Of a stretch of 64,000 nt of DNA, positions 9,001 to 15,483 are shown in pieces. This DNA is from Microbacterium telephonicum (lineage in GTDB: Bacteria > Actinomycetota > Actinomycetes > Actinomycetales > Microbacteriaceae). Both the position numbers and the translations under genes were made by a program. How positions within the stretch are numbered: the stretch's first letter is position 1; each line of letters starts with the position of its first letter. Location: NCBI RefSeq assembly GCF_003651225.1, contig NZ_RCDB01000003.1, positions 786,240-850,239 of the forward strand, in the 5' to 3' direction. The notes below the pieces were generated by a model, which was not told the origin of the DNA, ran no database searches, and saw only the letters and a list, made by a program, of their open reading frames with translations.

Positions 9001-10839
9001 GATGAGGTGGCCGACCGGCTCGAGGCCGACGACGGCAGCGCCCGGTCGACACCGGTCGAGGGCGCCGTCCCCCCGCCCGCTCCCGCCGCGACGATCGCGG
9101 AGGCGCAGTCCGCCCTCGACACCCTCGTCGACACCCGCCGCGCGATCGCCGTGACGATCGGCGGGGTGCCGCGCGTCGCCGCGATCGAGGATGCGGCGCG
9201 CCTGCGCGACGCACTGGGCATCGCGCTGCCCGTCGGCATCCCGACCGCGTTCCTCGAGCCGGTGCCCGATCCGCTCGCCGACCTCGTCGCCCGCCACGCC
9301 CGCACCCACGGGCCGTTCCGCACCTCGGAGGTGGCCGAGCGCCTCGGCGTGGGAGCGGCGGTCGCCCGTCAGACGCTGCAGCGTCTCGAGTCGCAGGGAC
9401 GCCTCGCGAGCGGATTCTTCCTCCCCGCGACCGGCACCGGCTCGGACGAGGTCGAGTGGTGCGACCGCGAAGTGCTGCGCCGGCTGCGCTTGCGTTCCCT
9501 CGCCGCGATCCGCGGGTCGGTCGAGCCCGTCGCGCCCGAGGCGTTCGCCCGCTTCCTGCCGGAATGGCAGCACCTCGCGCGCCCGCTGGAGGGCGTCGAC
9601 GGCGTGCTCGCCGTGATCGAGCAGCTCGCGGGCGTGCCGATCCCCGCCAGCGCGTGGGAGTCGCTCGTACTCCCGTCCCGCGTCTCCGACTACAGTCCGG
9701 CGATGCTCGACGAGCTCGCGTCGACCGGCGAGGTGGTGTGGTCGGGGCACGGGTCGCTCCCGGGACGGGACGGCTGGATCGCCCTCCACCCCGCCGACAC
9801 CGCGCCGCTGACGCTCCGCCCCGCCGACGACGACGAGCCGCCGTCCGAACTCGAGCAGCGCGTGCTCGACGCCCTCGCCGGTGGGGGCGCGTTCTTCGCG
9901 GGTCAGCTCGTCGCCGGGGCCGGCGCCGAGAACGAGCAGCAGGTCGTCGACGCGCTGTGGAACCTGGCCTGGACGGGGCGGGTCACGGGCGACACGTTCG
10001 CGCCGATCCGCGCCCTGCTCGGCGGCGGGTCCCAGGCGCACCGCGTGAAGCGCCGCACGCCCCGCACCCGCATGTTCCGCGGGGTGCCGCTGGCGGCGAC
10101 GGGTGGGGTGGTCACCGCCCCGCAGCGACCCGCGCTCGTCGGAGGTCGGTGGTCGCTGCTTCCCGAACCCGTGGCGGATGCCGGGCTGCGCGCCGCGGCG
10201 GCGGCGAGCCTGCTGCTGGAGCGGCACGGTGTCGTCACGCGCGGCGCCGTGCAGGCCGAGAGCGTGCCGGGCGGCTTCGCGCAGGTGTATCGCACCCTCG
10301 CGGGCTTCGAGGATGCCGGACACTGCCGGCGTGGCTACTTCATCGAAAGGCTCGGTGCCGCCCAGTTCGCCACCTCGGCCACCGTCGACCGGCTGCGCGG
10401 CTACGCGGGCCTGGCCGACCCGCCGCCGCGTCACGCGGTGACCCTGGCGGCGACCGACCCGGCGAATCCCTACGGCGCGGCGCTCGCCTGGCCGACTCTC
10501 GACGGCGTCGGTCACCGCCCGGGCCGGAAGGCCGGGGGCCTCGTCGTGCTCGTCGACGGCGCACTCGTGCTGTACCTCGAACGCGGTGGCCGCACGGCGC
10601 TCGTCTTCCCCGGCGACAACGAGGCCGCCACCGCCGGCGAGGCCGCCACCGACGCCGAGGTGCTCGCGGCCGCGGCGCGCAGCCTCGTCGACACGGCGCG
10701 CCGACGCCGCCTCGACACCCTGACGATCGAACAGGTCGGCGGCGAGTTCGTCTACGGCACCGCGTTCGGCGCCGCGCTCCGGAGCGCGGGCTTCGTCGAG
10801 TCCGCCCGCGGCCTCACCCTGCGGCGGGTCACCGGCTGA
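6100..10839 (+). CDS. lhr: ATP-dependent helicase Lhr, long form
   Basis: 1579 aa superfamily 2 helicase of the Lhr family. Helicase core: Walker A APTGSGKT near residue 47, motif Ia YISPLKALGVD, DEVH box IIDEVHA, motif III SATV, motif V ATSSLELGID and motif VI QRVGRAGHQ. These are followed by the winged-helix and Lhr-specific beta domains. About 700 further residues form the C-terminal half found in long Lhr proteins. Mycobacterial Lhr is a 3'-5' DNA translocase induced by DNA damage, so a repair role is likely. The ATG at 6100 directly follows an in-frame GTG (6097); no strong ribosome-binding site is visible. Its stop overlaps the start of the glycosylase gene. Confidence 0.95.
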   Translation: MADVLERFGPATQDWFRSAFASPTDAQAGAWTAISAGKHALVVAPTGSGKTLSAFLWAIDRIFHDKDAEPAAPAEKPTKGRGREARPPRTQVLYISPLKALGVDVERNLRSPLVGIGQSARRLGVAVPEVTVGVRSGDTASADRRRLVSQPPDILITTPESLYLMLTSQAAETLTGVHTVIIDEVHAVAATKRGAHLAVSLERLDALLERPAQRIGLSATVRPIDEVARFLGGAAPVEIVAPKASKAFDLSVVVPIDDMSNPPPAPGSEAPAEDGAAADAGGEWYSPPPTEVTGSVWPHVEEAIVDRILAHRSTIVFANARRLAERLTGRLNEIYAERMGLDVPEPTVPAAMMAQAGATAGVAPILAKAHHGSVSKEQRAQVEDELKSGVLRCVVATSSLELGIDMGAVDLVIQVEAPPSAASGLQRVGRAGHQVGEVSRAALFPKHRGDVLHTAVVTERMLAGSIEAIAIPQNPLDILAQQTIAACATGPVDVEGWFETVKRSAPFRSLPRSAYEATLDLLAGRYPSDEFAELRPRVVWDRDQGVLTGRPGAQRVAVTSGGTIPDRGLFGVFVAGETRNARVGELDEEMVYESRVGDVFTLGTTSWRIAEITHDRVNVTPAFGQPGKVPFWHGDGLGRPAELGEALGRFSREVAASGAEKATARLRESGLDDNAIGNLLGYLDEQKEATGTLPTDKTLTVERSRDEVGDWRIILHSPYGMHVHSPWALAVNARIRERLGVEGSAVASDDGIIARVPDAEAEPPGAELFVFDPDELEQIVTDEVGGSALFASRFRECAARALLLPRLNPNRRSPLWQQRQKSAQLLEVAKNHPTFPIILETLREVLQDVYDLPALLRITRAIGDRRIRLVETTTSQPSPFARDLLFGYVGAFMYEGDSPLAERRAAALSVDPALLSELLGKVEMRELLDPDVIAQFERETQRLDPTRRARGVEGVADLLRVLGPLSPDEVADRLEADDGSARSTPVEGAVPPPAPAATIAEAQSALDTLVDTRRAIAVTIGGVPRVAAIEDAARLRDALGIALPVGIPTAFLEPVPDPLADLVARHARTHGPFRTSEVAERLGVGAAVARQTLQRLESQGRLASGFFLPATGTGSDEVEWCDREVLRRLRLRSLAAIRGSVEPVAPEAFARFLPEWQHLARPLEGVDGVLAVIEQLAGVPIPASAWESLVLPSRVSDYSPAMLDELASTGEVVWSGHGSLPGRDGWIALHPADTAPLTLRPADDDEPPSELEQRVLDALAGGGAFFAGQLVAGAGAENEQQVVDALWNLAWTGRVTGDTFAPIRALLGGGSQAHRVKRRTPRTRMFRGVPLAATGGVVTAPQRPALVGGRWSLLPEPVADAGLRAAAAASLLLERHGVVTRGAVQAESVPGGFAQVYRTLAGFEDAGHCRRGYFIERLGAAQFATSATVDRLRGYAGLADPPPRHAVTLAATDPANPYGAALAWPTLDGVGHRPGRKAGGLVVLVDGALVLYLERGGRTALVFPGDNEAATAGEAATDAEVLAAAARSLVDTARRRRLDTLTIEQVGGEFVYGTAFGAALRSAGFVESARGLTLRRVTG

Positions 10840-11621
10840 TGCCCGAGGGCGACACCGTCTTCCGCACCGCGCGGCGACTGCACGAGGCCTTGGCGGGACA
10901 GGAGGTCACGCGCTTCGACATCCGGGTGCCGGGCAGCGCCACCGCCGACCTCACGGGGCAGACGGTGCGGGAGGTCGTCCCGCGCGGCAAGCATCTGCTG
11001 CTGCGGGTCGGCGCGCACACCCTGCACTCGCATCTGAAGATGGAGGGCGAGTGGCACGTGTACCGCCCGGGAGAGCGGTGGCGCAAACCCGCCTACACCG
11101 CCCGGGCGATCGTCGGCGTCGCGCGGGCGGATGCCGTCGGCTTCGACCTCGCCCAGGTCGAAGTGCTGCCCACCCGCGAGGAGGACCGGGTCGTCGGCCA
11201 CCTGGGCCCCGACCTGCTCGACCCGGCGTGGACGGCGGCCGACGCGGCCGAGGCCGCCCGCCGTGTCGGTTCCGACGCGCGTGAAGCCCACGTCGCCCTG
11301 CTCGACCAGCGCAACGTCGCCGGATTCGGGAACGTCTACGCGAACGAGCTGCTGTTCGTGCGCGGCATCCGCCCCACCACGCCGGCGGCGCAGGTCGACG
11401 CCGCGAAGCTCATCGACACCGGGCTGCGGATGATCCGCGCGAACCGCGACCGTCCGCATCGCACGTTCACGGGCGAGGATCGCCCGGGCCGTCGCACCTG
11501 GGTGTACGGGCGGGAGCGGCAGCCGTGCCGCCGCTGCGGCACCGCCATCGAGAAGACCGAGCTGGGCGCCGACCCGACCGCGGAGCGCATCGTGTTCTGG
11601 TGCCCGCGCTGTCAGAGCTGA
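10839..11621 (+). CDS. nei: Fpg/Nei family DNA glycosylase-AP lyase
   Basis: 260 aa. The mature N-terminus would be PEGD, with the catalytic proline and glutamate of Fpg/Nei enzymes exposed after Met removal. The helix-two-turn-helix region has LLDQRNVAGFGNVYANELLF. The C-terminal zinc finger has CRRCG and WCPRCQ as the two cysteine pairs. The N-terminus PEGDTVFRTA fits the Nei branch better than Fpg (PELPEV). The ATG overlaps the lhr stop (TGATG), so the two proteins are translationally coupled. This supports a joint role in repair of oxidised or damaged bases. Confidence 0.92.
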   Translation: MPEGDTVFRTARRLHEALAGQEVTRFDIRVPGSATADLTGQTVREVVPRGKHLLLRVGAHTLHSHLKMEGEWHVYRPGERWRKPAYTARAIVGVARADAVGFDLAQVEVLPTREEDRVVGHLGPDLLDPAWTAADAAEAARRVGSDAREAHVALLDQRNVAGFGNVYANELLFVRGIRPTTPAAQVDAAKLIDTGLRMIRANRDRPHRTFTGEDRPGRRTWVYGRERQPCRRCGTAIEKTELGADPTAERIVFWCPRCQS

Positions 11622-11641
11622 CGGGTGGGACGGCCGGGGGT

Positions 11642-12310
11642 TCAGTGCCCGAGGTACCGTCCCGGTCGGTGGTTGAGGGCCAGCACGAGGTTCAGCAGCA
11701 CCGCGCCGACGGCGCTGAGCAGCACGATCGGCCACGGCACCACCAGCAGCGACAGCGCGATGACGATGGTGTCGAAGATCATGAGCGTCCACCCGACGCT
11801 GAAGCCGGTCGCGTCCTGGATGATGAGGCCGACGACGTTGAATCCGCCCACGCTGCCGCGATGGCGGAACAGGATGAGCACGCCGACCCCGGCGACGAGG
11901 TTGCCGGCGAGGATGCCGTAGAACGGCTGCAGATCGGTGATCGGGAAGAACGTGTCGTGCACGACCGCGAACCCCGACACGAGGGCGATGCACACGATGG
12001 TGCGCAGCGTGAAGCTCCAGCCGCGTTTCCACAGCGCGAGCAGCGCGAACGGCACGTTGATCAGGAAGAACAGCACCGGAACGCCCCACCCGGTCGCGTA
12101 CGTGACCAGCAGCGCGAGACCCGCCGTGCCGCCCGTGACGGCGCCGGCGGCGTGGAGCAGATGCAGACCGAGCGAGACCAAGAAAGTGCCGGTCAGGATG
12201 CCGAGTACGTCTTCGGGCACCGAGTGGGCGTGGGCCTTCGAATCGAAGACCAGCGTCGGCTGCGTGGTCGGGTCGGCGGGGTCGGTCACCACGACATCCT
12301 GCCAAATCAC
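11642..12310 (-). CDS. YitT/DUF161 family membrane protein
   Basis: 222 aa, about five membrane helices. Typical YitT features are the first helix ending in LLHAAGAVTGGTAGLALLV and a later GGFNVVGLIIQ motif, both glycine-rich turns conserved in this family. Here there is no C-terminal DUF2179 domain, so it is a short form. The start is uncertain: the GTG at 12310 has no clear ribosome-binding site, and a GTG a few codons further in is possible. Function is not known for the family; a transporter role is a guess. Convergent with nei. Confidence 0.8.
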   Translation of the reverse strand: MIWQDVVVTDPADPTTQPTLVFDSKAHAHSVPEDVLGILTGTFLVSLGLHLLHAAGAVTGGTAGLALLVTYATGWGVPVLFFLINVPFALLALWKRGWSFTLRTIVCIALVSGFAVVHDTFFPITDLQPFYGILAGNLVAGVGVLILFRHRGSVGGFNVVGLIIQDATGFSVGWTLMIFDTIVIALSLLVVPWPIVLLSAVGAVLLNLVLALNHRPGRYLGH

Positions 12311-12383
12311 CGGGCCCGTGCCGAACGCGGGGCGCCGGGAATGCCCGGAGGCCCGTCGCGGTTGGTGTGTACAGGAGGTTCTG

Positions 12384-12791
12384 TTGGGAAAGAACTACGT
12401 CGACATCGAGAACGACCGCGGCGAGATGCTGCGCTACCGCAAGCACGTCAACGGTCGCGGACTCATCGCGAACGGCGCGAAGGTGCACGCGAGCGCGCTC
12501 GTCGAAGCGGGTGCCTATGTCGAACCGGGCGTGCAGATCGCCGCGGGCGCGCACGTCGGACGCGGCGTGTGGATCGAACCGGATGCCGTCATCGGCCCGA
12601 ACGCCGAGATCGCGCCGCACGCCCACATCGGCTCGGGAGCCGCGATCGGCGGGGGCGCCAAGATCGGGGTGCGCACGGTCGTCGGCCGCGGCGCGCTGGT
12701 CGCGACCGGCTCGCTCATCGGCGACGACGAGACGATCGCCGACGGCGAGCGAGTCGCCACCGACCGTCGCGGACTGCGACTCGCGGCCTGA
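12384..12791 (+). CDS. Small hexapeptide-repeat (left-handed beta-helix) protein
   Basis: 135 aa starting at a TTG, 5 nt after a perfect AGGAGG (12373-12378). From about residue 28 the sequence is almost entirely hexapeptide repeats of the [LIV]-G-x4 kind: AKVHASALVEAGAYVEPGVQ, then GAHVGRGVWIEPDAVIGPNA, and so on to about residue 120. That gives roughly 15 turns-worth of repeats, enough for a complete beta-helix but without an acyltransferase catalytic His loop that I can place. The short N-terminal segment GKNYVDIENDRGEMLRYRKH is unusual. It may be a structural or binding protein instead of an enzyme. Confidence 0.75.
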   Translation: MGKNYVDIENDRGEMLRYRKHVNGRGLIANGAKVHASALVEAGAYVEPGVQIAAGAHVGRGVWIEPDAVIGPNAEIAPHAHIGSGAAIGGGAKIGVRTVVGRGALVATGSLIGDDETIADGERVATDRRGLRLAA

Positions 12792-12816
12792 TCGCTCCGC
12801 ATGACGGCCCGCGCCG

Positions 12817-13206
12817 TCAGGCGAAGATGAGCAGGACGACCGCGATGAGCGGGAGCGTGCCCTGGATCGCGGCGGCGCGCAGGTAGCGGCGGCCCGATGT
12901 GGTGAGCACGATCGCGGCGGCGAGCATCGAGCCGACGCTGAAGATGGCGAGCACACGCCCGGCGAGACCGACATCGCCTCCAATGGCGAAGAGCACGAGC
13001 CCGACGATGGTCCCGATCGCGAGGAACAGGTTGTAGAAGCCCTGGTTGTACGCCATGGGCGCCGTCGTGTCGGCGGCGGCCTGGTCGGCGACGCCGAACC
13101 GCTTCCACGTGGCCGGGGTGCGCCAGGTGATGCTCTCCATCGCGAAGATGTAGACGTGCAGGGCGGCGGCGAGAGCGGCGACGAGCGTGGCCAGGGTCGC
13201 GATCAT
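12817..13206 (-). CDS. DUF1304 family small membrane protein
   Basis: 129 aa with four membrane helices. It shows the DUF1304 pattern: an N-terminal helix ending HVYIFAMESITW, the motif NQGFYNLFLAIG, and two further hydrophobic helices with a basic turn SGRRYLRAA between them. The ATG at 13206 lacks a ribosome-binding site but has TATCGT 6 nt upstream on its strand, so the mRNA is probably leaderless. It is divergent from the DHODH-like gene. Function is unknown across the family. Confidence 0.82.
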   Translation of the reverse strand: MIATLATLVAALAAALHVYIFAMESITWRTPATWKRFGVADQAAADTTAPMAYNQGFYNLFLAIGTIVGLVLFAIGGDVGLAGRVLAIFSVGSMLAAAIVLTTSGRRYLRAAAIQGTLPLIAVVLLIFA

Positions 13207-13212
13207 GCTCCG

Positions 13213-13218
13213 ACGATA
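13213..13218 (-). promoter_or_regulatory. -10 box TATCGT of leaderless DUF1304 gene
   Basis: TATCGT (minus strand) ends 6 nt before the ATG at 13206, with no ribosome-binding site in between. Confidence 0.45.
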
Positions 13219-13263
13219 GCGATATCCCCGGCCGGCGCGCCGTCGCCGATCCACGCCGCGCCG

Positions 13264-13269
13264 TAGAGT
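13264..13269 (+). promoter_or_regulatory. -10 box TAGAGT of leaderless DHODH-like gene
   Basis: TAGAGT ends 8 nt before the GTG at 13278. The 71-nt divergent spacer thus carries back-to-back -10 boxes for both genes. Confidence 0.45.
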
Positions 13270-13277
13270 GCCACGCG

Positions 13278-14336
13278 GTGGACCCCTTCTACGATCCCGC
13301 GCTGAGCTACGAGCAGAACTACGTCCGTGGCCCGTTCGGCGTCTTCGTCGAGCCCGTTGCCGACGGGCCGATGCTCGCGGGCGACCCGGCGCACCGGTTC
13401 GTCGGCATCCCGGTGCGCACGCCGTTCGGCATCCCGGCCGGTCCGCTGCTGAACGCCCGGTTCGCCGCGGCGGCTTTCGCGCACGGATTCGACGTGTGCG
13501 TGTACAAGACGGTGCGCACCCGCGCGCACGCGTGCCACCCGTTCCCGAACGTGCTCGCGGTGCACGTCGACGGCGATCTGACGCCCGAGCGTGCGCGTCG
13601 TCCCCTCGTCGCCGACGACGACTTCGCCGAGCCGCGCTCGATCAGCAACTCGTTCGGCGTCCCCTCCCGTGACCCTGACCGGTGGCAGCCCGACATGGCG
13701 GCGGCCGTCGCGGCCGCGGCGACCGGCCAGGTGCTCGTCGGCGGGTTCCAGGGCACGAAGGGTGACGGCGGTGCAGGCGCCTACGTCGCCGACCATGTGC
13801 GCGCGGCGCGGCTGGTCGTCGAGACCGGAGCCCCCGTTCTCGAGCTCAACCTCTCGTGCCCCAACGAGGGCACATCGGCGCTGCTGTGCTTCGACGTGCC
13901 GCGTGTGCGGCGCATCCTCGAAGCGGTGAAGGAAGAGATCGGCGACGTGCCGCTGCTCGTGAAGCTCGCGCACTTCCCCGACAACGACGCGCTGCGCACA
14001 CTCGTCGCCGCGACCGCGACGCTGGTCGCGGGGTACTCGGCGATCAACACGATCCCCGCCCGCCTCGTCACACCGGGCGGCGCGCAGGCGCTCCCCGGAC
14101 GCGACGTCAGCGGCGTCTGCGGCGCGGCGATCCGCTGGGCGGGCCTCGACATGGTCCGGCGCCTCGCCCGGGCGCGCGACGACCTCGGCCACGACGTCGC
14201 GATCGTCGGCGTCGGCGGCGTCACGACACCGGCCGACGTCCTCGCCCTGCGCGCTGCCGGGGCGGATGCCGTCATGAGCGCGACCGGGGCGATGTGGAAT
14301 CCGAACCTCGGGCACGAGGTGCGCGCGGTCCTCTGA
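13278..14336 (+). CDS. Dihydroorotate dehydrogenase-like FMN oxidoreductase
   Basis: 352 aa TIM-barrel flavoprotein. The family features are VRTPFGIPAGPLLNARF (N-terminal strand and loop), the substrate and FMN motif LELNLSCPNEGT with the class-1-type Asn and Cys, SAINTIPARLVTPGG, and the phosphate-binding GVGGVTTPADVL near the C-terminus. The Cys in NLSCPN is the catalytic base position of class 1 DHODH. There are no pyr genes nearby, and the N-terminal part (with AHACHPFPNVL) is unusual for pyrimidine DHODH, so another substrate is likely. Starts at GTG, probably leaderless. Confidence 0.78.
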   Translation: MDPFYDPALSYEQNYVRGPFGVFVEPVADGPMLAGDPAHRFVGIPVRTPFGIPAGPLLNARFAAAAFAHGFDVCVYKTVRTRAHACHPFPNVLAVHVDGDLTPERARRPLVADDDFAEPRSISNSFGVPSRDPDRWQPDMAAAVAAAATGQVLVGGFQGTKGDGGAGAYVADHVRAARLVVETGAPVLELNLSCPNEGTSALLCFDVPRVRRILEAVKEEIGDVPLLVKLAHFPDNDALRTLVAATATLVAGYSAINTIPARLVTPGGAQALPGRDVSGVCGAAIRWAGLDMVRRLARARDDLGHDVAIVGVGGVTTPADVLALRAAGADAVMSATGAMWNPNLGHEVRAVL

Positions 14337-14373
14337 CCGGGGCACGCCGCGGGCGGACGCGCGGGGTCGCGGT

Positions 14374-14379
14374 TACGCT
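14374..14379 (+). promoter_or_regulatory. -10 box TACGCT of leaderless LysR-effector gene
   Basis: TACGCT ends 7 nt before the ATG at 14387; no ribosome-binding site is present. Confidence 0.45.
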
Positions 14380-14386
14380 GGAGCGC

Positions 14387-15082
14387 ATGGCTGGGCAGGC
14401 ACGCGGACGCGGGGGGACCCCCGCGCGCAAGGGGCGCCCCGCGCCGAACCCGAAGGCTGCGGTTCCGGCATCCGTCGACCCGATCCCCGCGGGACCGTTC
14501 CGGCTCGGCGCCATCCCCGGCGCGACGCCCGGCAAATGGATCGACCTGTGGCACGAGCGGATGCCGCGCACGCCGCTCGAACTCGTGCCGCTGGAGGTCG
14601 CCGGGCAGCGAGGGGCCGTCTCCTCCGGAGCGGTCGACGCCGCGCTCGTGCGATTGCCCGTCGAGCGCGAGGGGCTCAGCGTCATCGCCCTGTACGACGA
14701 GGTCCCCGTCGTCGTGTGCGCCGCCGATTCGCACCTGACCGCGGCCGACGAACTCACGATCGCCGACCTCGCCGGCGAGGTCGTGATCCGTCCCGTCGAC
14801 GATGTGCTCGGCGTCGACGTCCCGGATGCCGTCGCCCCGCGCTTCACAGCGCCGGAGACGACCGAGGACGCCGTCGCGACGGTCGCGACCGGGGTCGGCG
14901 TCGTCATCGTGCCGATGTCGCTGGCCCGCCTGCACCACCGCAAAGACGTCGAGTACCGTCCGCTCGCCGATGGCCCCGTCTCGGGCGTCGCGCTCGCCTG
15001 GCCCACCGACCGCACGACGCCCCTCGTCGAGGCGTTCATCGGCATCGTGCGCGGTCGCACCGCGAACTCCTCCCGCCGCTGA
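14387..15082 (+). CDS. LysR-type substrate-binding domain protein lacking the HTH
   Basis: 231 aa. A basic, Gly/Pro-rich tail (about 1-40, GQARGRGGTPARKGR) is followed by a periplasmic-binding-like fold as in LysR regulators: LVPLEVAGQRGAVSSGAVDAALVRLP, ALYDEVPVVVCAADSHL and GVGVVIVPMSLARL. No helix-turn-helix precedes it; the upstream gene ends 50 nt before, so none was cut off by a frameshift that I can see. It could sense a small molecule, or bind nucleic acid through its basic tail. Genes of this shape are found in related actinobacteria (general knowledge). Role unknown. Confidence 0.75.
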   Translation: MAGQARGRGGTPARKGRPAPNPKAAVPASVDPIPAGPFRLGAIPGATPGKWIDLWHERMPRTPLELVPLEVAGQRGAVSSGAVDAALVRLPVEREGLSVIALYDEVPVVVCAADSHLTAADELTIADLAGEVVIRPVDDVLGVDVPDAVAPRFTAPETTEDAVATVATGVGVVIVPMSLARLHHRKDVEYRPLADGPVSGVALAWPTDRTTPLVEAFIGIVRGRTANSSRR

Positions 15083-15103
15083 CGCCGCGCCCCCGGCTCC
15101 CGG

Positions 15104-15138
15104 TGGTTGAGTAGCCGGCGGAGCCGGCGTATCGAAAC
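15104..15138. repeat. Hairpin repeat, GGTTTCGATACGCC class
   Basis: GGTTGAGTAG, then the palindrome CCGGCGGAGCCGG, then CGTATCGAAACC. A related copy is at 62959-62998. These are common dispersed hairpins of Microbacteriaceae intergenic regions (general knowledge), often next to gene ends. Confidence 0.65.
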
Positions 15139-15160
15139 CCTCGCACCAGCCGTTGATGCC

Positions 15161-15262
15161 GGGTTCGGGGCGTTTCGACTCGCTCCGCTCGCTCAACGAC
15201 CGGGGAGGGCCGGGCTCGGGGCGTTTCGACTCGCTCCGCTCGCTCAACGGCCGGGAGGGGGC
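15161..15262. repeat. Tandem 51-nt duplication carrying GTTTCGACTCGCTCCGCTCG repeat
   Basis: Two nearly identical 51-nt units (15161-15211 and 15212-15262), each with the hairpin core CGACTCGCTCCGCTCGCTCA. Other copies lie at 47193-47225 and 62890-62930 in this window. Confidence 0.7.
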
Positions 15263-15275
15263 GAGGCGGGGCGGA

Positions 15276-15308
15276 CGGGTCGGTGAGGCCCCACTCCTCA
15301 CCGACCCG
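15276..15308. terminator. Bidirectional intrinsic terminator-like hairpin
   Basis: CGGGTCGGTGAGG (15276-15288) pairs perfectly with CCTCACCGACCCG (15296-15308), giving a 13-bp stem with a 7-nt loop. It sits between the convergent LysR-effector and CHAT genes. No U-tract follows, as is usual in high-GC actinobacteria. Confidence 0.65.
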
Positions 15309-15483
15309 CGGACGGGCATGGAAACCCCCCGGTCAGCCGTCCAAGTGGAATGCGCGTTCGCCGCTCCCCAGCGACTCTGGCTTCCGCGGCGAATCGGCGG
15401 GGTCCCCCGACCCCCACCGCGCGGTCATTCCGTATGAGAAGAGCACCCTCCGCCGCCCCTGATACCTCGGCGCGGAAGAAAAA

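Larger units (their letters stand above)
15083..15483. other. Convergent intergenic region with repeats and terminator
   Basis: No gene is supported in these 401 nt. It holds one GGTTGAGTAGCCGG...TATCGAAACC repeat (15104-15138), a tandem pair of the GTTTCGACTCG repeat (15161-15262) and a strong hairpin (15276-15308). A smaller inverted repeat GGGGTC/GACCCC is at 15399-15414. The last 70 nt before the CHAT gene stop show nothing further. Confidence 0.6.

Noticed and set aside
5890..10515. Very long open frame on the minus strand opposite lhr
   Set aside because: It is a mirror of the GC-rich codon pattern of lhr. The translation is Arg/Asp/Gly-rich without domains, whereas the plus-strand frame has all helicase motifs.
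13278..14336. Call as pyrimidine biosynthesis gene pyrD
   Set aside because: The FMN barrel and catalytic Cys are present, but there is no pyr context and the N-terminal part is atypical. Substrate left open.
15104..15262. Hairpin repeats considered as insertion-sequence ends
   Set aside because: No transposase gene or target duplication is nearby; copies look like the common dispersed hairpins at gene ends.
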